DNA of 64,000 bases from Caprimulgus europaeus. Taxonomy: Eukaryota; Chordata; Aves; Caprimulgiformes; Caprimulgidae. The notes below the pieces were generated by a model, which searched no databases, was not told where the DNA came from, and saw nothing but the letters and a program-made list of their open reading frames with translations. Of this stretch, positions 1 to 11,939 are shown piece after piece. Each line of letters starts with the position of its first letter. Position 1 is the stretch's first letter. The position numbers and the translations under genes are program-made. The stretch lies in the NCBI GenBank assembly GCA_907165065.1, contig OU015542.1:1329001-1393000 (forward strand), in the 5' to 3' direction.

Positions 1-1920
1 TGCCAGAATTTCAGCTCCAGACCCAGGATGGTCCCTGACACTGCTTGAGGACCACGACGTGGAGGTTTAAGGCTGCAGCCCAGTGTATGAGGGAAGGATA
101 TCAATGACTGGCTCAGGCACTCCGGCTTAGCAAGCGTTTGTCCTTGTTGCCTCCCAGCTGCAGACCCTGTGTCCCTCTGTCCCTCTGTCCGCCTCCCAAC
201 ATCCCCAAGGGCAGCAGTTAATCCCCTGTCCTGAAACACTGAAAATTTCCACCACACACTCCCAGCCGCCCAGCGGGCGTGCGGTAAAGCTGCCCCAGAT
301 CTCCTCTGCCCCACACAGAGACAGGCTGCTCCTCTGCCAAGGGCAGCAGCTCACAACTCAGTTCCCAGCGTGCTCCAGCGCTGCTGCAAAGATTCCAGCG
401 GTGGATCCAGGAGAAACACCTTCACACTTCACCTGGAGCTCCTTGCCAGCCAGCAGGCCACCCATGAGGCAGCTGGGACTGGGATGCTTTTCCCTTGTCC
501 GGCTTAGTCAGAGCCACGTCGGACCCAGCACATGGGCAGCTGCCACTGTGGTGTCCCCAGTGTGTCCTTTGGGAATCCCAACCCTCCCCATGGCCGTAGT
601 GGAGGGATGCCACCAGGCTGAGGTCACGGCCCAAAATACCCGAAGGAAGGGCCACACCAGGCCAGCCTGCCACTGCCAGGCTCTTCCTGAGCAGTATCAC
701 AGCCCAGCAAAACCAGGACCCCCGCGCCCAGCCCGCTCTGGCCCCCAGCCCACACAGGGACAGCTGGCAGTGGCTGGCCACGCCAGCCATGCTGGCCACG
801 CTCCTCGGAGCAGTGGGGCACAGGGGCCAGCCCCACCACATGCTAAAACCAGGGTGGACAAGGGAAAGCTGCAGATTGGGCAGGATCTGGGCAGACCCCG
901 GTGCCAGCAAATGAGTCAGGGGGCCGGGCCAGGCAGGTGTTCCCCAGGGACAGGCTCCTCGCCCCAGCGATGCCACATGTGGGCTGGTTGGCAGGTCCCG
1001 CTCCTCCCAGCTGGATGGGAGATCCCGGGAATGCTGGGAGGGGAACTCCCCCCAACCCTGGGGCCACACTGGGATTCATCTTCTGAAAGGAACCAGAAAA
1101 CCAAAACCGACTTTCAACCCTCCCGTGATGGAAAAGCCTCTGGAATGAGCCCGGAAAGCACACGGGCTTATGGCTGCCGCGCTCTGGGCTGGAGCAGGGG
1201 CTGTTTGCCCATCACCCGAGGCCTTTTGAGTCCTTAATGGGACAGGCACTGCTCCAGCCACGGCCCTGGGACATCCTGGCGAAGGTGGCACCGGCAGCAG
1301 GCACATGGGCACACCGCAGCAGCCCGACGAGCTGCCCTTCCTCCACCGCTCACCGGGGAAGCAGCCGTTCCAGGGACACTTCTGGAAATGGCCTCAAAAC
1401 TCGTCACCCGGCAAGTGGAAGAAATCTGCAGTTTGGGAAGGAGGGCGGGAGGGAGCAGGGAGGTGCTGGGGGAAGCGGGTGGTGCTTGTGGGGTGACGTG
1501 AGTCATGAGGCTGGAGCAGGCCCATGTGGGTGACGCCCAGGGACAGGATGCTCCTCGGCATCACTCTGCCCTGGGACAGGGCGAAGCCGCACTGCAGGTG
1601 GGTGACACCGGCTCCCGGCAGGACTGGCCCTTCTCCAGACACGTGTGGCTGGTGACTCCTCTCCTTGTCACCATGTACCTCCAGGTCCTGTGTGAAGGTC
1701 CCGGTGCCAGCCCTGAGGCTGCTCAATGGCCACTTGCCCTGCACCGGGGCACGGAGATGCTGGCACGGTGGGCATGGTGGGCACAGCCTCCGCAGGGACC
1801 TGGGGCTTCCCGAGGCATCTCTGTGCCTCAGTTTCCCATCCTCACACCAGGTGGTTCCTCCCTTCCTGCCAAGATGCCAGTGCACACTGTGTGAGAGATC
1901 ATCCCGGGAGCCAAGGGTGG
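1..1920. other. No gene recognised
   Basis: GC-rich sequence with open frames on both strands, but none has a recognisable family, domain or exon structure. It lies downstream of the SLC35E4 3' end. I see no CR1 tail, LTR or clear tandem repeat here. Confidence 0.5.
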
Positions 1921-1939
1921 AGTACGACAAAAATAGAGC

Positions 1940-1945
1940 TTTATT
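1940..1945 (-). terminator. Candidate poly(A) signal, possibly SLC35E4
   Basis: The plus strand reads TTTATT, so the minus strand carries AATAAA. It is the first canonical hexamer I noticed downstream of the SLC35E4 stop on that strand and would imply a 3' UTR of about 2.1 kb running through a CA-rich minisatellite. Assignment to SLC35E4 is inference. Confidence 0.4.
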
Positions 1946-2459
1946 TTGGGACAAGTGCCACCGGATCTGGGTCCTTCAGCCCCGGCATGGGGACAGTGAG
2001 ACAGACACTGCGTCAGGTGGTGCCAGTGCACCTGCCAGGACGTGCACACTCGTGTGTGCTGGTGTCAGTGCCAGGGCGCATGCACACTGGGACGTCCCCT
2101 TGTCAAGGGGAGCGTGTGCCGTGCCACAACACAGCTCCATCCCGGAGTGATGACAGTGGGTCTGAGCCATCACCGTCCCTGTCCCCTTCGCTGGGCTCTC
2201 ACCAGCCCAGAAATAGGCAGGCAGCCATGGCAGGGTGGGAGAGCCAAGGCCAGAGCCGGGGTGGCCAGGAGAGCACGGTGGGGACAACGAGGACGATGGC
2301 AGCAGTGCCAGCATTCCCACGGGATAAGCACGACATGGTGGGGCTGGGGACAGGACAAGGGATACTCACCCACCCCATCCCCATCCCCGGGCATCGGGTT
2401 CAGCCACGAGAACTGTGCGGACACAGCCCGGTCGTTAGTCCAGCCAGCAGACCTCTGCA

Positions 2460-3960
2460 GTGATGCACATGCATGTGCACACACATACACACGTGTACAC
2501 TCACTGCACACACACACACACACGCGCTGCGCCGTGTTTCCCCCAGGCGGGAGGGCAGTCGGGTGTGCAGTCGTGTATCCACAGCCACGTCCCCGAGCAT
2601 GCCCAGCCTGTGTGTGCACACGGGGACACGCGTGCAGAGCTGTGCACACAGCTGCACACACACACGGGGACATGCTGACCCACAGAGAGCCTGTGTGCAC
2701 ACCGGTACCTGTCAGCCTGCACACACATGCACACACACACACATCCCTGTGCACGTGTGGAGGTGCATTTGCACACGCAGAATCTGTGCACACGTGCAGG
2801 CCAACACACCCGGGCACGCCTGCATGTAAGGCTCTGCACAGAGACACAAGTGCACACGCAGTCCCCGTGCGCAGCAGCACACCCCTGCCCACATGCCTGA
2901 GACCTGCTCGCACACACGGAGCCTCCTCGCACCAACACACAAGCCCGTGCACACCAGCACATGCGTGCTCCCGAGCTGTGAGCAGGGATGCACACGCGGG
3001 GCCTGTGCACACCCATACATGTGCACGTAAGGCCCTGCACACACAGCAACACACTTGCACACACAGAACCTGTGCACACCAGTACACACGTGCCCACACG
3101 CATGCAGAGCCATGCACAGGCACACCCACACGTAGAGTAACACCAATTCTCATATGTGTGAGACCTGTTAGCACATGCAGAGCCTTCACACACGTGTCCC
3201 CATGCACACGGAGCCCCACGTTGGAGCCCCACTCACATGTGCAAAGCTGTGCACACCCAGACATGCCCACACACACACAGAGCCTGTGCACATCAACACA
3301 CACGCGTGCACACAGAGGTGTGCACACCGTGCCATGCACAGCAGCACACACATGTGCACAGAGCTGTGTGCACAACACACGTGTGCGCAAAGAGCCTGTG
3401 CACACAGACCTGTGCAAACCAGCACATGTACACAGAGGGCTCACCAGAAAACACGTGTGTACCCAGAACCAGGCACGTGAGCCTACATGTGTGCACACAG
3501 TGCCATGCACACCAGCACACACGTGTGCATGTAGAGCCGTTCACACCAGCACACACATGTGCGCACACAGAGACATGCCCATCAACACACACATGTGCGC
3601 ACAGAACTGTGCATACTGGCACCCTCACGTGCACATCAACACACATGTGCACACAGAGCCATGTGCACCAGCACATATGTGCACACAGGGCCATGCACAA
3701 CGGCACACATGTGCACACTGACACATCCATGTGCACACAGAACTGTGCACAACAGCACACACATACGTACACACAGAGCTGTGCACGTTAGCACACGTGT
3801 GCACACAGTGCCATATATATATCAGCACACACGCGTGCACACAGGGCCATGCACACTGCCACACCCACATGTACACAGGGCCATGAACACCAGCACACAC
3901 GTGTGCACAGCACCACACACACCCGCGCCCTCCGAGCCACGCACGCCCGCACGCCCTGCC
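2460..3960. repeat. CA/TG-rich minisatellite, about 1.5 kb
   Basis: Degenerate tandem array built from units such as CACACATGTGCACACAGAGC, alternating CACAC, GTGTGCAC, ACCAGCACAC and CAGAGCC blocks with a period of roughly 25 to 35 bp. Long stretches alternate purine and pyrimidine. It lies just 3' of the SLC35E4 stop codon and probably inside its 3' UTR. It yields long spurious Cys/His/Thr-rich open frames on both strands. Confidence 0.9.
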
Positions 3961-4019
3961 CGTGCACCCACAGAGCCGTGTCACCCCCAGTCCCCAACCA
4001 TCCGGTCCCGGTGGGGACC

Positions 4020-6089
4020 CTACTCCCGCCGGGCGTGGCCCCGTGGCAGCCGTGGCGCCCAGTGCGCGGCAATGAGGTCGGGCTGGTGGTACATGAAGAC
4101 CCCGGCCAGCGTCAGGGCGATGCCCAGGTAGCTGAGCCCGCTCAGGTGGCTGCCGAAGAGCAGGCGGGAGAGCAGCAGGTTGCCCACCACGGTGACATTG
4201 CCCAGGACGTGGACGGTGAGGGCGGAGGTGAGGGAGAGGACGCAGAAGGTGGCCAGGTTGTAGAGGACGGAGCCCAGGCAGCTGAGCAGGACGCAGGCCC
4301 AGAGGGTGCCATCGTAGCGCAGGACACCTTCCCAGGAGGGACCCACCTCCAGTGCCACCGCCGCCCCAAAGAGCAGGCAGAAACTGGGCAGGGAGGTGAG
4401 GGACAGCAGGGACAGGGCGTCCAGTCGGGCCTCCTGCAGCAGCACACCTGGGGAGAGGGGACAGGGACATCAGCAGGACACCCGCAATGTCCCAGCACCA
4501 TGGGGACATCCAGTGCCATGGAGACACCCAGCACTGCGGGGACACCCAGCATCACAGGGACACCCAGCACCTTGGGGACACCCAGTGCCATGGGGACACC
4601 TAGCACCATGGGGACACCCAGTATTGCAGGGACACCCAGTGCCATGGGGACACCCAGTGACACGAGTCCCCACGCGGTGCCCAAGCAGTTCAGAAATCCC
4701 AGATGTCACCTGGAAGGGAGAAATGTGGGGGGCAGCCCCTGGGCATGGGGACAATGCTGCTCGGTGGGTGAGGACGATGCCACTCGGCATGGGGACTCGC
4801 AGGGGACGCAGCCACCCACAGCACTGGAAGAGGAGCCCACAGGGATGGGGTCAGGGCAGCCTGGGTGTCCCTGTGCCAGGCTAAGGCACTGCCACCCCCC
4901 GTGGCCCCAGGACGTGGGACAGTGTCACTGGGAGACAGCCAGTGCCCATGGGCCACCGCAGGGACACCAACGTGTTTGCTTGTCACTGACAAACCAGGGC
5001 CACCTCAGGGCCAGGAGCGCAGCACAGTGCTGAGGGCAGGTGGCTGGGGGGGCAAGGGTGACACTGGGGTGGCACCAGCAACAGGGTGAGTAGGGGATGG
5101 TGCTGGGGTGACACTGGAGTGGCATCAGGGACAGGGTGGGGAGAGAATGACACCAGGGCCAGGGAAGCAATGAGGTGGCCTTGGAATTGTGGTGACATTG
5201 GGGTTAAAGGGGCCCTGGGGTGGCACGGGGGCCAAGGGGGGTGGCAGGTGGCACTAGGACTGGGATGTCATGGGGTTGGCACTGGGGCCGGGATGGCAAT
5301 GGGAACCAGAGTGCCACCAGGATTGGAGTGGCACTGGAGTGGCACTGGTATTAGGACAGGTGGTGGGTGGCACCAGCACCAGGATGGCACTGGGGTGACA
5401 CCAGCATCCTATGGGTCATGCCAGGGGAGGGCAGGTGGGCGGTCATGCAGGATGGGGACAGGCAGGTGGCACTTACTCTGCTGTATGGACTTGAGGGCGC
5501 GGAGGACGGTGGCAGCCAGGAGGAAGCCACAGCCAGGCTGGTGGAAGCCAAGCCCGCCGGCCACGCTGCAGACAGCCCCGGCACAGACAGGTCCCATGGC
5601 GGCATATTGCAGCGGGTGGTGCCGCCGGCCCCCGAGCAGCCCCGACAGCACGACGGTGACCAGCGGGGTGGTGGTGGCTACTGCCTGCGCCACGTCCAGC
5701 TGCACGTAGCTCAGCCCCAGGTTGCCCAAGGCCACGCTGGTGCAGAAGGTGAGGCTGAGCAGGTAGATCCTGGCACGAGGCCAGGGGACTGATGGTGACG
5801 GTCCTCGCGCCCAGTCCAGCGGGTACCCCACGGCCACTCCCGACAGCATGTGGAGGGACGACAGCAGCAGTGGGTAGCGGAAGCCGTGGGTGGCGAAGAT
5901 CCATTTGTTGAGGCTTGCCATGGTGGTGCCAGTGCCCAGCCAGGCCAGGACGGTGAGGGTCAGGGGCAGCGATGGCCCTGGGGGTGGCCGTTCCCCCTGT
6001 GTCTGTCCCGGGTCTGGTTTCCAGGGCCGGAAGGTCCCCTCGGCAGCCGTCATCGCTGCTTCATCGCCGCGCTGCGACCGCAGGCACAT
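4020..6089 (-). CDS. SLC35E4: Solute carrier family 35 member E4
   Basis: Two exons on the minus strand, 6089-5477 and 4447-4020, give 346 aa (human protein about 350). The family is the drug/metabolite and triose-phosphate transporter superfamily; SLC35E4 itself is an orphan multi-pass carrier with no established substrate. Visible features are an N-terminal hydrophilic stretch, a conserved LNKWIF segment after the first membrane helix, repeated hydrophobic helices, an RRHHPLQ loop before the exon junction, and the C-terminal [10 protein letters not shown] helix typical of SLC35E members. The start at 6089 was chosen because M-C-x-x then M-T-x-AE recalls the human N terminus; a second Met is 12 codons in. 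The donor is GTAAGT and the acceptor CCCCAG. The intron holds an 18-bp minisatellite. TCN2 lies upstream on the same strand. Confidence 0.93.
4495..4665. repeat. 18-bp minisatellite in SLC35E4 intron 1
   Basis: About nine imperfect copies of an 18-bp unit close to GGGGACACCCAGTGCCAT. Looser GGTGGCACTGGGGTGACACC-like repeats continue to about 5400 within the same intron. Confidence 0.8.
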
Positions 6090-7192
6090 GGGCACCGGCT
6101 CCGTGTCCCCTCGCTGCCACCCTCCTCTCTGCTCCGTCCTCCCGCGCCGAGCCGAAAGCCACCGGCCCTGCGATTCAGCGGCAGTGGCTGTGGTGACGGT
6201 GGTGGCGGCAGTGGCAGCAGTAGCCGACCCCCAGCTCAGGGCGGCAACGGCGGTGGCGTCACCCTCCCCGGGGGTGGTGGCACAGCTCAGCCTCAGGGCA
6301 CCGGTGCCATGTGCCAAGGAGGCAGCGCCGGCGGCCGGGAGCGAACGGGAAGTTCGGCGATGGTGGGAGCAGAGGGAAGGAGGCTCCTCCCCGCGGGGCC
6401 ACCCCCGCGTCACCGGGGCCGTGGGGAGGCCGGCGGGTGTTGCGTGGCTCATGGCGGGCGCACACCGGGGATGCCCCCCGGTGCAGCCGGGCCTGCTGGG
6501 AACTGGTCATGGTGTGTCCCACCGGGGCGGCTGGGCCGGCGGCAGGCAGAGCACGGGCGGCCTCCATGGCGATGGCGACGGGGGGAATGCGTCAGAGCCC
6601 CCGGCTGACTCACGCCGGGCAGGGGACAGACGCCGTTGCTGCCCACTGCCGGCCCGCGAGCATCACCCGCCCCGGTACCGGCACCCTGACCCCAAACCGC
6701 AGCGGCACCCCCCGCCCCGGGCACCGCCGGCTGTCCCCCGGGTGGTTTTGGGGTTGGATGAAATCCCAGGGGGTGATGGCGCAGGTCTGGTGCACACCCA
6801 GGGGGTCCCCCGTGGGAGATTGGGGCCACCACGGTCCCCGAGCCCTCGGAGTAGGTGGGAGCTCAATAACGAGGGCTGGCGGCCCCCCCATAGGGTTTAG
6901 AGAGGACCATGGCCCCGGCTGGCAGCTTGATGGGGACCAGCAGCGCTGGCTGGGACACCCCAAAACCAGCTGCTCTCAGTGGCTCCTGCCCATCCCCAAG
7001 CAGGGCCAGGACTGGAGGAGCTGCCAGCCTGGGTGCTCCTGTCCCACTGTGCTCACAGGACACAGGGTACCATGTGTTCTCCCTCCATCTCCTCCTCCCC
7101 GGGTGGACTTTGGGGCGCAGGGAAAGCAGGAGGCAGGAGCTGGCAGGTCCTGTGCCCAGTGTGGGCATTTCATTGCCATCACCCTCCACCCT

Positions 7193-10100
7193 CTACCACC
7201 GGCTTAGGCGCAGGATGAGGGTCTCCCCATCGCGAGGTCTGTAGTCGGCAACACCTGCAAAGAGAGGGACAGTGTCCCCTGGTGAGACAGCAGCCATGGG
7301 GACTTCCCTGGGACCCCCCACCACCTCCCCTGGGACCCTCCACCCATCACTCACCCATCTGCAGGCTGGTGCTGGGGGCGGTGAGGAGCTGCCAGTAGCT
7401 CCGCTTCTGCTGCTGGGCCTCCAGTCCCAGCACCCTGCTCAGAAAGGGGCCCTGGGGGGTCTCTTGGGTCTCAAACCTGGTGGGTGGGAGAAGAGGGTGA
7501 GGGTCTGGCTGGGTGCTGGGGACCAGGGGAGCCCATGGCATGGGTGCAGGGCACGTGGCCATCCCATGTGTGACACCCAGGGATCGCAGAGAGTCCCCCC
7601 ACCCCAGCACGTGGGGCCACCTACGTGAAGTTGGGGGGTCCCTGCGTGGCGGCCGCCTTGAGCACGTCCAGGAGGGAGGCACCGGCGGGCACAGGCACCA
7701 GCTGGTCGTAGAGCTGGTGCTGGGGACACTGCGGCTCGGGACACTCCACCACCAGCCGCACTGTCATGTTCCCTGGCACCTCAGGCTCTGGCTCAGGGCT
7801 GACAGGCGTCAACGTGTCTGCGAGAAAAAAGTCACCATGGCACTGATGGTGGCCAAGGCACCACTGCAGTGGCAGCTCTGCCAACCCTGTCCCAGCTCCT
7901 CGTTATCTCCCCACACCACACCAGCCCTACCCGGCTCCTCCCAGCAGCGCATGGAGGTGATGTCCAGGTACGAGTGGCCGTGCAGCACTGGCAGCACCTG
8001 GGCCATGGTGGCAGCAGTGGTGAAGGCATCCAAGTTCTCCAGCAGTGCAGCCATGGCCCGGCCATACTCTGGCTGTCTCTGGCAAGCTTTGGTGGCAATG
8101 AAGACCTGGGAGCGGGAGGGAGGAAGGTGGCAGGGAGCAGCATGAGGTGGGTCAAGGCCGTGGGCACCATGCTGCTCCTGCTGCTGCTGAGCATTGTCTG
8201 CCTGCATCCACACCTGCACCTGCTTCTGCACCCACACCTGCACCTGCCTCTGCACCCACACCCATCTCTGCACCCACACCTGCACCCACACCCATCTCTG
8301 CACCCACACCTTCACCAGCACCCACATCTGCACCAGCACCCCTGCTTCTGCCTGCTCCTGCATCTGTGCTCACACCTGCACCCACACCTGCACCCAGGGC
8401 CACATCTGCACCTGCACCCACACCTGCACCCACACTCGTGCTCACACCCACTGTGCACCTGCACCCATGCCCACACCTCCACATACCTGTGCACCTGCAC
8501 CCATGCCCACCTACACCTGTGTCCCAAACCTGCACCCACACCAGCTCCTGCCCCTGCACACCCGTCCCTGCACGTGGCACCCACCTGCATGGCCCAGGGG
8601 GTGCTGTAGACGTTGCCGAAGAAGCCGTCCTGGCTCTGTGCTTCCACCATCCTCCTCCTCACCCTGCGCGTGGCCGCCCGCAGCTCCGCCGCCAGCCTGG
8701 TCCCCACCAGCCGCTCCTGCTCCAGGCAGGTGAAGGCCAGAGCCACCACCGCCTCCGTGTCTGCAGGGACTCTGTGTCACCCTGGTGCCACCCCGGGGTG
8801 CCCAAAGAGCCTGTCCCCAGGAGCTCTTACCCACGGCACTGCCACCAGCGTGCCCAAATCTGCTGTGCTGCTCAGCTGCCAGGAGCCGGCGGATCACCTC
8901 CTCCCGCACCCGCTTGCGGTGGGCACACAGTGCCAGCACACCCAGGCCATACTGGTAGTAACTGGTGAGGGGGTGGCCATGCCGGCGGGAGCCTGGGGAC
9001 GAGGTGCCACGTCACCAGGGCAATCCAGTGGCCCTGTGGCTGGATGTGCCGGCACATGGGTGGGTGCTCACTCTGTTGTCCCATGAAGATGCTCTCACCT
9101 GCCCAGTCCTCCTCCAGGTAGTACTTCAGCCACGTCACCAGGAAGCGCTGGGGACTGGACTCTGGGGGGGGACAAGTGGCCCGCAGCCCCAGCAGGTACA
9201 GTGCCAGCCTCCCTGTCTCCAGCCTCTCCACCTTGGCGCTCCTGCAAACCACTGTGTCAGCTCCCGCTGGCAGCCGGAGCCCCCACACCGTGCTGGGGGG
9301 CTGTCACCCCACCGGCGAAGGGGACTGTCCCCATGGGACACACTCACGTACATGCTGTGCTCAGTGGCTGCAGCATCCTGCTGGGGGTGGCCATGGGGCC
9401 GGCCAGCTGCCTGCAGGCTCCTGCGGGGATTTGGGGTCAGCGAGCTGTCGGGGTGGTGTGGGGGACAGGGGACATCCCCCAGCAGCACACAGGGGGGACC
9501 TGGTGTCCCCCCACGGGACCCACCAGCCATAGCAGCTCTGAAAGGCGTCCTGCAGCCGTGCCAGGTACCGCTGCTCCTCACGCAGGTCATGGTCACCAGC
9601 CAGGCGAAGGGACAGGTAGACGCTGGGGTCAGGGTCCCGCGCCGGGTCCGTCGCCAGCCCCAGTAGCCGGGCACTCAGCACCCGCACCGCTGCCACCTCC
9701 CCCGGGGCTTCTACCCTCCGTGGCCCCGCGGAGAGGGAGTGGAGGGTGAGGGGGGCAGGAGGGGGCTGAGCCTACCCCACACAGCGGCTCCACGGTACCT
9801 GTGACTCTCAGCACCAGTTGTGTGGGGCTGCAGTGGGGATGGGGAGCCAGCACCCCAACTCTGTCATGCGCCCCAACCCTGCCGTGCACCCCATCCCTGC
9901 CACGTGCCCTGTGCCCTCTGCATCCCAAAACCACCAGTGTCCCCCCAAAAAAGGGGGGGGAAAAACAAAATAAGAGAGATGACACAAGGCAAGGAGAGCC
10001 CAGGGCTGGCAGGGTGCTGAGGTGACACCCCTGTCCCCAGGGACCCCAGGGTACCTGTGTGGTGAGGGGCTGCAGGTGCAGAGGTGGGGATGGCTGGCAC

Positions 10101-10383
10101 AGGAATACAGTGGGCACTGGAGAGAGCTGAGCCCTGGAAAACTCATCACCCGAGTGGTTTTACAAGGAAAAGGGCCTCCCCAGGGCCAGGGCATTGGGCT
10201 GGAGCTGGGGGTGGAGCCTGTCCTCCCCAGCCTTGCTCCCTGGGGACCACCGCAGCCAGCTCGGGGACTCGTTCTGGGCACCATCCCACGCGGGACCTGG
10301 GGGTCCGGGGGCTGCGGGCCGTACTCACCACAGAGCTGGGCAGGCAGGACTGCAGCCTGCAGCAGGACGAGGAGCAGCCACAT
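7193..10383 (-). CDS. TCN2: Transcobalamin II-like cobalamin transport protein
   Basis: Ten exons on the minus strand: 10383-10329, 9710-9524, 9410-9348, 9241-9099, 8992-8831, 8760-8585, 8105-7931, 7817-7625, 7476-7355 and 7254-7193, giving 445 aa (human 427). The secreted plasma carrier binds vitamin B12 and delivers it to cells through its receptor. Residues 1-18 are a signal peptide, with the mature chain beginning Glu-Ala-Pro after the Cys, as in human. The helical domain carries RLALYLLGLRATC, the SYYQYGLGVLALC segment, DTEAVVALAFTCL and the conserved NVYSTPWAMQ. The C-terminal beta domain ends VADYRPRDGETLILRLSRW, very close to the human end. All phases are consistent. Exon 3 could instead begin at 9420, which breaks phase into exon 4, so 9410 is preferred. 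Intron 6 holds a CACCTGCACC minisatellite. It is divergent from PES1. Haptocorrin or intrinsic factor are less likely because of the synteny. Confidence 0.93.
8195..8540. repeat. CACCTGCACCCACAC minisatellite in TCN2 intron 6
   Basis: Dense imperfect copies of CACCTGCACC and CACACCTGCACC (12-bp class, plus longer CATCTCTGCACC variants) fill most of the intron between the exons ending at 8585 and starting at 8105. Confidence 0.9.
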
Positions 10384-10584
10384 GATGGAGTGGGACGGTG
10401 GGTGCCAGAGTGTGTGCCTCGGTGGGTGCCGCAGTGGGTGCCACGGCATAGCACCCCGGCACAGCACAGCAGAGCCCGGCCGAGCTGAGCCAGGACACTG
10501 CTGAGGACAGGAAAGTGTCACCAGAAGCTGTTTCCGCACACCGGGGCCAAGTCAGCAGAAACAGGAAAGGACTTTGGCTGGAGG

Positions 10585-10617
10585 CGAAGAAAAGGGAAGC
10601 GAAAGAAAGTGAAGCGA
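10585..10617. promoter_or_regulatory. IRF/ISRE-like GAAA cluster upstream of TCN2
   Basis: A run of GAAAA, GGAAG, GCGAAAGAAAGTGAAGC lies about 200 bp upstream of the TCN2 start codon. Tandem GAAANN spacing resembles interferon-regulatory-factor sites. The match is by eye and is not a perfect ISRE. Confidence 0.3.
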
Positions 10618-10864
10618 GGCCGCCCCGCGCCGGGACAGGGATAAGGTGCTTGTGGCCGCTCCTCCCTCCCTGACCCGGCACGAACCGTTCGAGCACTGAG
10701 GTTCGTGGGCAGTGACACCAAAACTGCCGGCGTTTGGGTCAAAATCAGCCAAAGTCAGCCCCCCCCAAAAAAACCCAAACAGGATGGAACCCCCCAAAAT
10801 CCTGCACCCTCCATCCCCGCAGCCTTTGACAGCCAGAGCTCTGCTGCTCGCCTGGAACTGGAGT

Positions 10865-10870
10865 TTTATT
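10865..10870 (-). terminator. Orphan minus-strand poly(A) hexamer
   Basis: TTTATT on the plus strand gives AATAAA on minus. No minus-strand gene is recognisable between here and PES1, so this is either chance, the end of an unrecognised non-coding transcript, or repeat-derived. Confidence 0.2.
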
Positions 10871-11524
10871 GACAATGAAAATGAGGGTTAATCAGCCCAG
10901 CTTGGCACAGGAGTGTGGGTACGGGGGTGCTGAACCCCACAAGGTAAATCCTTGCAGCCAAGGAGTCCCAGGGTGCTGCTGGGGCTTGGGTCTCTGTTTA
11001 CCAGGGGACATCCGGGCTCAGAAGGGGGTGACGGGCTGTGGTGACCCCCTTCTGTCCCCCACAAAAGCCCTGCAGCTGGAAGGGTCTGAGGATGGGGCTC
11101 CTGGCATCTGCCACCCACCCAAGGCACAGTGGGGACCCTCACTGGGTGCTGCGCAGCTTTTGTGCACCCATGGGTGTCCCACTGGTGACATCGGGCATGG
11201 AGGTGGCCTGTCCCCTCCTGCCACTGAGGTCAGCCTCTCTCTTGAGCGCACTGGGGACAGTGGGGGGACACAGGTGGGTGGCACTGACCAGGACCAGGGC
11301 ACAACAGGGCAGGTGAAGCACCTGGGGTGAGTGGCACAGGTCATCCCCAGCTGCAGCCCCGTGGGGGTCCAGGTCTCACTCGGGGCAACCAAGGAGCTCC
11401 AGTGACCCACCACACGCCAGGTCCAAGTTCACGTAACCCTGTCCTGGTCTGAACTGGGACAGAGCAGATTTCCTTCTCCACAGCCAGAGCAGCGCTGGGT
11501 TTGGGGTTCCCTGGGGATCTGGGA

Positions 11525-11925
11525 CAAGAGCGTGGATAATAAACTGCTGGGTCTGGCTGTTACTGGAAGTGAAGGGAAGTTGCTCCCTACAATGTCTGAG
11601 AGGAGGGAAGAGGTGGGGGTGGGTCTGTTCAACCAAGAAACAAGCGACAGGACCAGAGGAAACGGCCTCCAGTTGTGCCCAGGGCAGTTGAGATGGGATG
11701 TGAGGAAGAATTTCTTTGCTGAAAGGGTTCTGAGGCATTGGAAGGGGTTGCCCAGGGCAGTGGTGGAGTCCCCATCCCTGGAGGGATTGAAGAGTCGTGT
11801 AGACACAGTGCTGAGGGACAGGGGTTAGTGGGGACTGGTCAGTGTTGGGTTCATGGTTGGACTCAATGATCTCAAAGGGCTTTTCCAACCCAGGCAGTTC
11901 TGGGATTCTGTGACTTTCCAACTTC
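11525..11925 (+). mobile_element. CR1 LINE 3' end
   Basis: Plus-strand CR1 3' fragment with the conserved GGTCTGTTCAACCAAG, GGAAGAATTTCTTTGCTG and GTTGCCCAGGGCAGTGGTGG blocks, a GGACTCAATGATCTCAAAGG tail and terminal GGGATTCTGTG. Closely similar copies lie at 19395 and 61668, implying one CR1 subfamily. Confidence 0.92.
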
Positions 11926-11939
11926 CCCCACGTTTGTGG

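Noticed and set aside
401..1237. 278-aa plus open frame
   Set aside because: No ATG context, no family resemblance, and an equally long frame on the opposite strand. Typical of stop-poor GC-rich DNA.
2042..3721. 559-aa open frame rich in His/Thr/Cys, and a 450-aa frame opposite it
   Set aside because: Both are translations of the CA-type tandem array. Length comes from lack of stop codons in the repeat unit, with no non-repetitive domain.
9411..9420. Ten extra bases at the 5' end of TCN2 exon 3 (acceptor at 9421)
   Set aside because: Using that acceptor puts exon 4 out of frame, whereas the AG just before 9410 keeps phase through the conserved LALYLLGLRATC exon.
11532..11828. 98-aa frame and near-identical frames at 19592 and 61058
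   Set aside because: They are the 3' untranslated part of CR1 elements read as protein, not a gene family.
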